From: WQUF01 sp031549885
GTDB lineage: Bacteria; Bacillota; Clostridia; Clostridiales; Clostridiaceae
NCBI GenBank assembly: GCA_031549885.1
Contig: JAVBPD010000123.1
Span: 1 to 15,139, forward strand
Length of the DNA stretch: 15,139 nucleotides
Direction of reading: 5' to 3'
A model generated the notes under the pieces. The model searched no databases and had not been told where the DNA came from. It was given only the letters and a program-made list of their open reading frames with translations. Numbering within the stretch: position 1 is the first letter of the stretch; each line of letters opens with the position of its first letter. Both the position numbers and the translations under genes were made by a program. This document shows positions 14,666-15,139 of this stretch, piece by piece.

Positions 14666-15139
14666 TTACTTTATGATTTCTCCTATTGTCATGGATTGTA
14701 ATTTTTTAAGGAGCTTTTCATCAATTATATTTTTCTCTATATAAAATCCCATCTCTTCTTCATTAACCCTAACTTTAAACACGTTGTTATATTTGCCCTT
14801 CATTCTATTTGCTGCTATTTTACTTGCTTCATTCTTTTTAAAATATAATAAATGCTCAAGAAGTGGGTTTGCAATATCTCTGTGAACTTCTACAGTTATT
14901 TTTGTTTTCATTGGGGTTAGTTCATCTACCATTTTTATCTTTTTTTCTAATTTCTCAATGGATATATTGTTTTCGCTGGTCAATAGCTTTAATTTAAATA
15001 TAGTATTTATTCCTTTTATTCCAAACCTCTCTAAGATATTTATTTGAGTTTCCTTTGACACCCTAGCAAGGTATAATGCTGCTCTTAAGGTAATCCTTTC
15101 TTCATATAACAAAGTGCGAGCAGGATCGCATAAATTCTT
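14666..15139 (-). CDS. Unrecognised protein, C-terminal part, runs off the window
   Basis: The reading frame is open from the right edge down to the stop at 14666, so only the last 157 codons or so are visible. The only candidate start in this part is a TTG at 15112. It lacks a ribosome binding site, and the frame continues open above it (reading KNLCDPART), so I take the gene as 5'-partial. The visible protein is soluble and strongly helical. It includes ALYLARVSKETQINILERFG near the left end, a lysine-rich stretch (SIEKLEKKIKMVDEL), and a C-terminal alpha-beta-looking part with VFKVRVNEEEMGFYIEKN. I see no catalytic motif and do not recognise the family. It converges with the exporter cluster and has its own terminator. 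Confidence 0.65.
   Translation of the reverse strand, partial: KNLCDPARTLLYEERITLRAALYLARVSKETQINILERFGIKGINTIFKLKLLTSENNISIEKLEKKIKMVDELTPMKTKITVEVHRDIANPLLEHLLYFKKNEASKIAANRMKGKYNNVFKVRVNEEEMGFYIEKNIIDEKLLKKLQSMTIGEIIK

Overview
The window looks like chromosomal DNA of a low-GC, endospore-forming Firmicute, most likely Clostridium or a close relative. The reasons are very A+T-rich coding and intergenic DNA, strong GGAGG-type ribosome binding sites, short U-tailed terminators, a Pol I without proofreading residues, and a polA-coaE-lytic transglycosylase order of the kind I associate with clostridia. The species cannot be fixed from the sequence.

Layout: (1) 1-1296 holds the C-terminal two thirds of a large serine recombinase, cut off abruptly at its 5' side. 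Its base composition is clearly less A+T-rich than the rest, so it is probably a relic of an integrated element. It lies beside a tRNA-Leu(GAG) gene (1297-1379, minus strand) that has its own promoter and terminator. (2) 1574-3376 encodes a 600-residue protein with a thioester-type domain and three SpaA/Cna-B-like domains. It has no signal peptide and no LPXTG anchor, is rich in cysteine, and has a sigma-K-like promoter. Together these suggest a spore-surface protein made in the mother cell, which is the most interesting observation here. (3) 8795 down to 3406 is a tight minus-strand operon: a membrane-anchored NamZ-like (DUF1343) protein, DNA polymerase I, dephospho-CoA kinase and a membrane-anchored lytic transglycosylase. 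It ends at a hairpin shared with the convergent thioester gene. (4) 8996-9292 is a stand-alone DUF3892 gene with a near-consensus promoter and its own terminator. (5) 9432-14354 is a plus-strand cluster: two ABC exporter half-subunits overlapping by 14 bases, an ArsR-type regulator with a long unrecognised N-terminal region, and a small bacterial PH-domain protein. A 10-bp inverted repeat covers the -10 box of the exporter promoter, and another precedes the regulator. (6) 14355-14665 is noncoding, with two convergent terminators and an IS-end-like motif. (7) 14666 to the window edge is the C-terminal part of an unrecognised minus-strand gene.

Functionally, the central operon joins wall turnover (NamZ-like protein, transglycosylase) to DNA repair/replication and CoA synthesis. 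The ABC cluster looks like a regulated exporter whose substrate is not evident; no precursor peptide gene was seen beside it. Apart from the recombinase relic and the thioester protein, the window reads as an ordinary clostridial chromosome.
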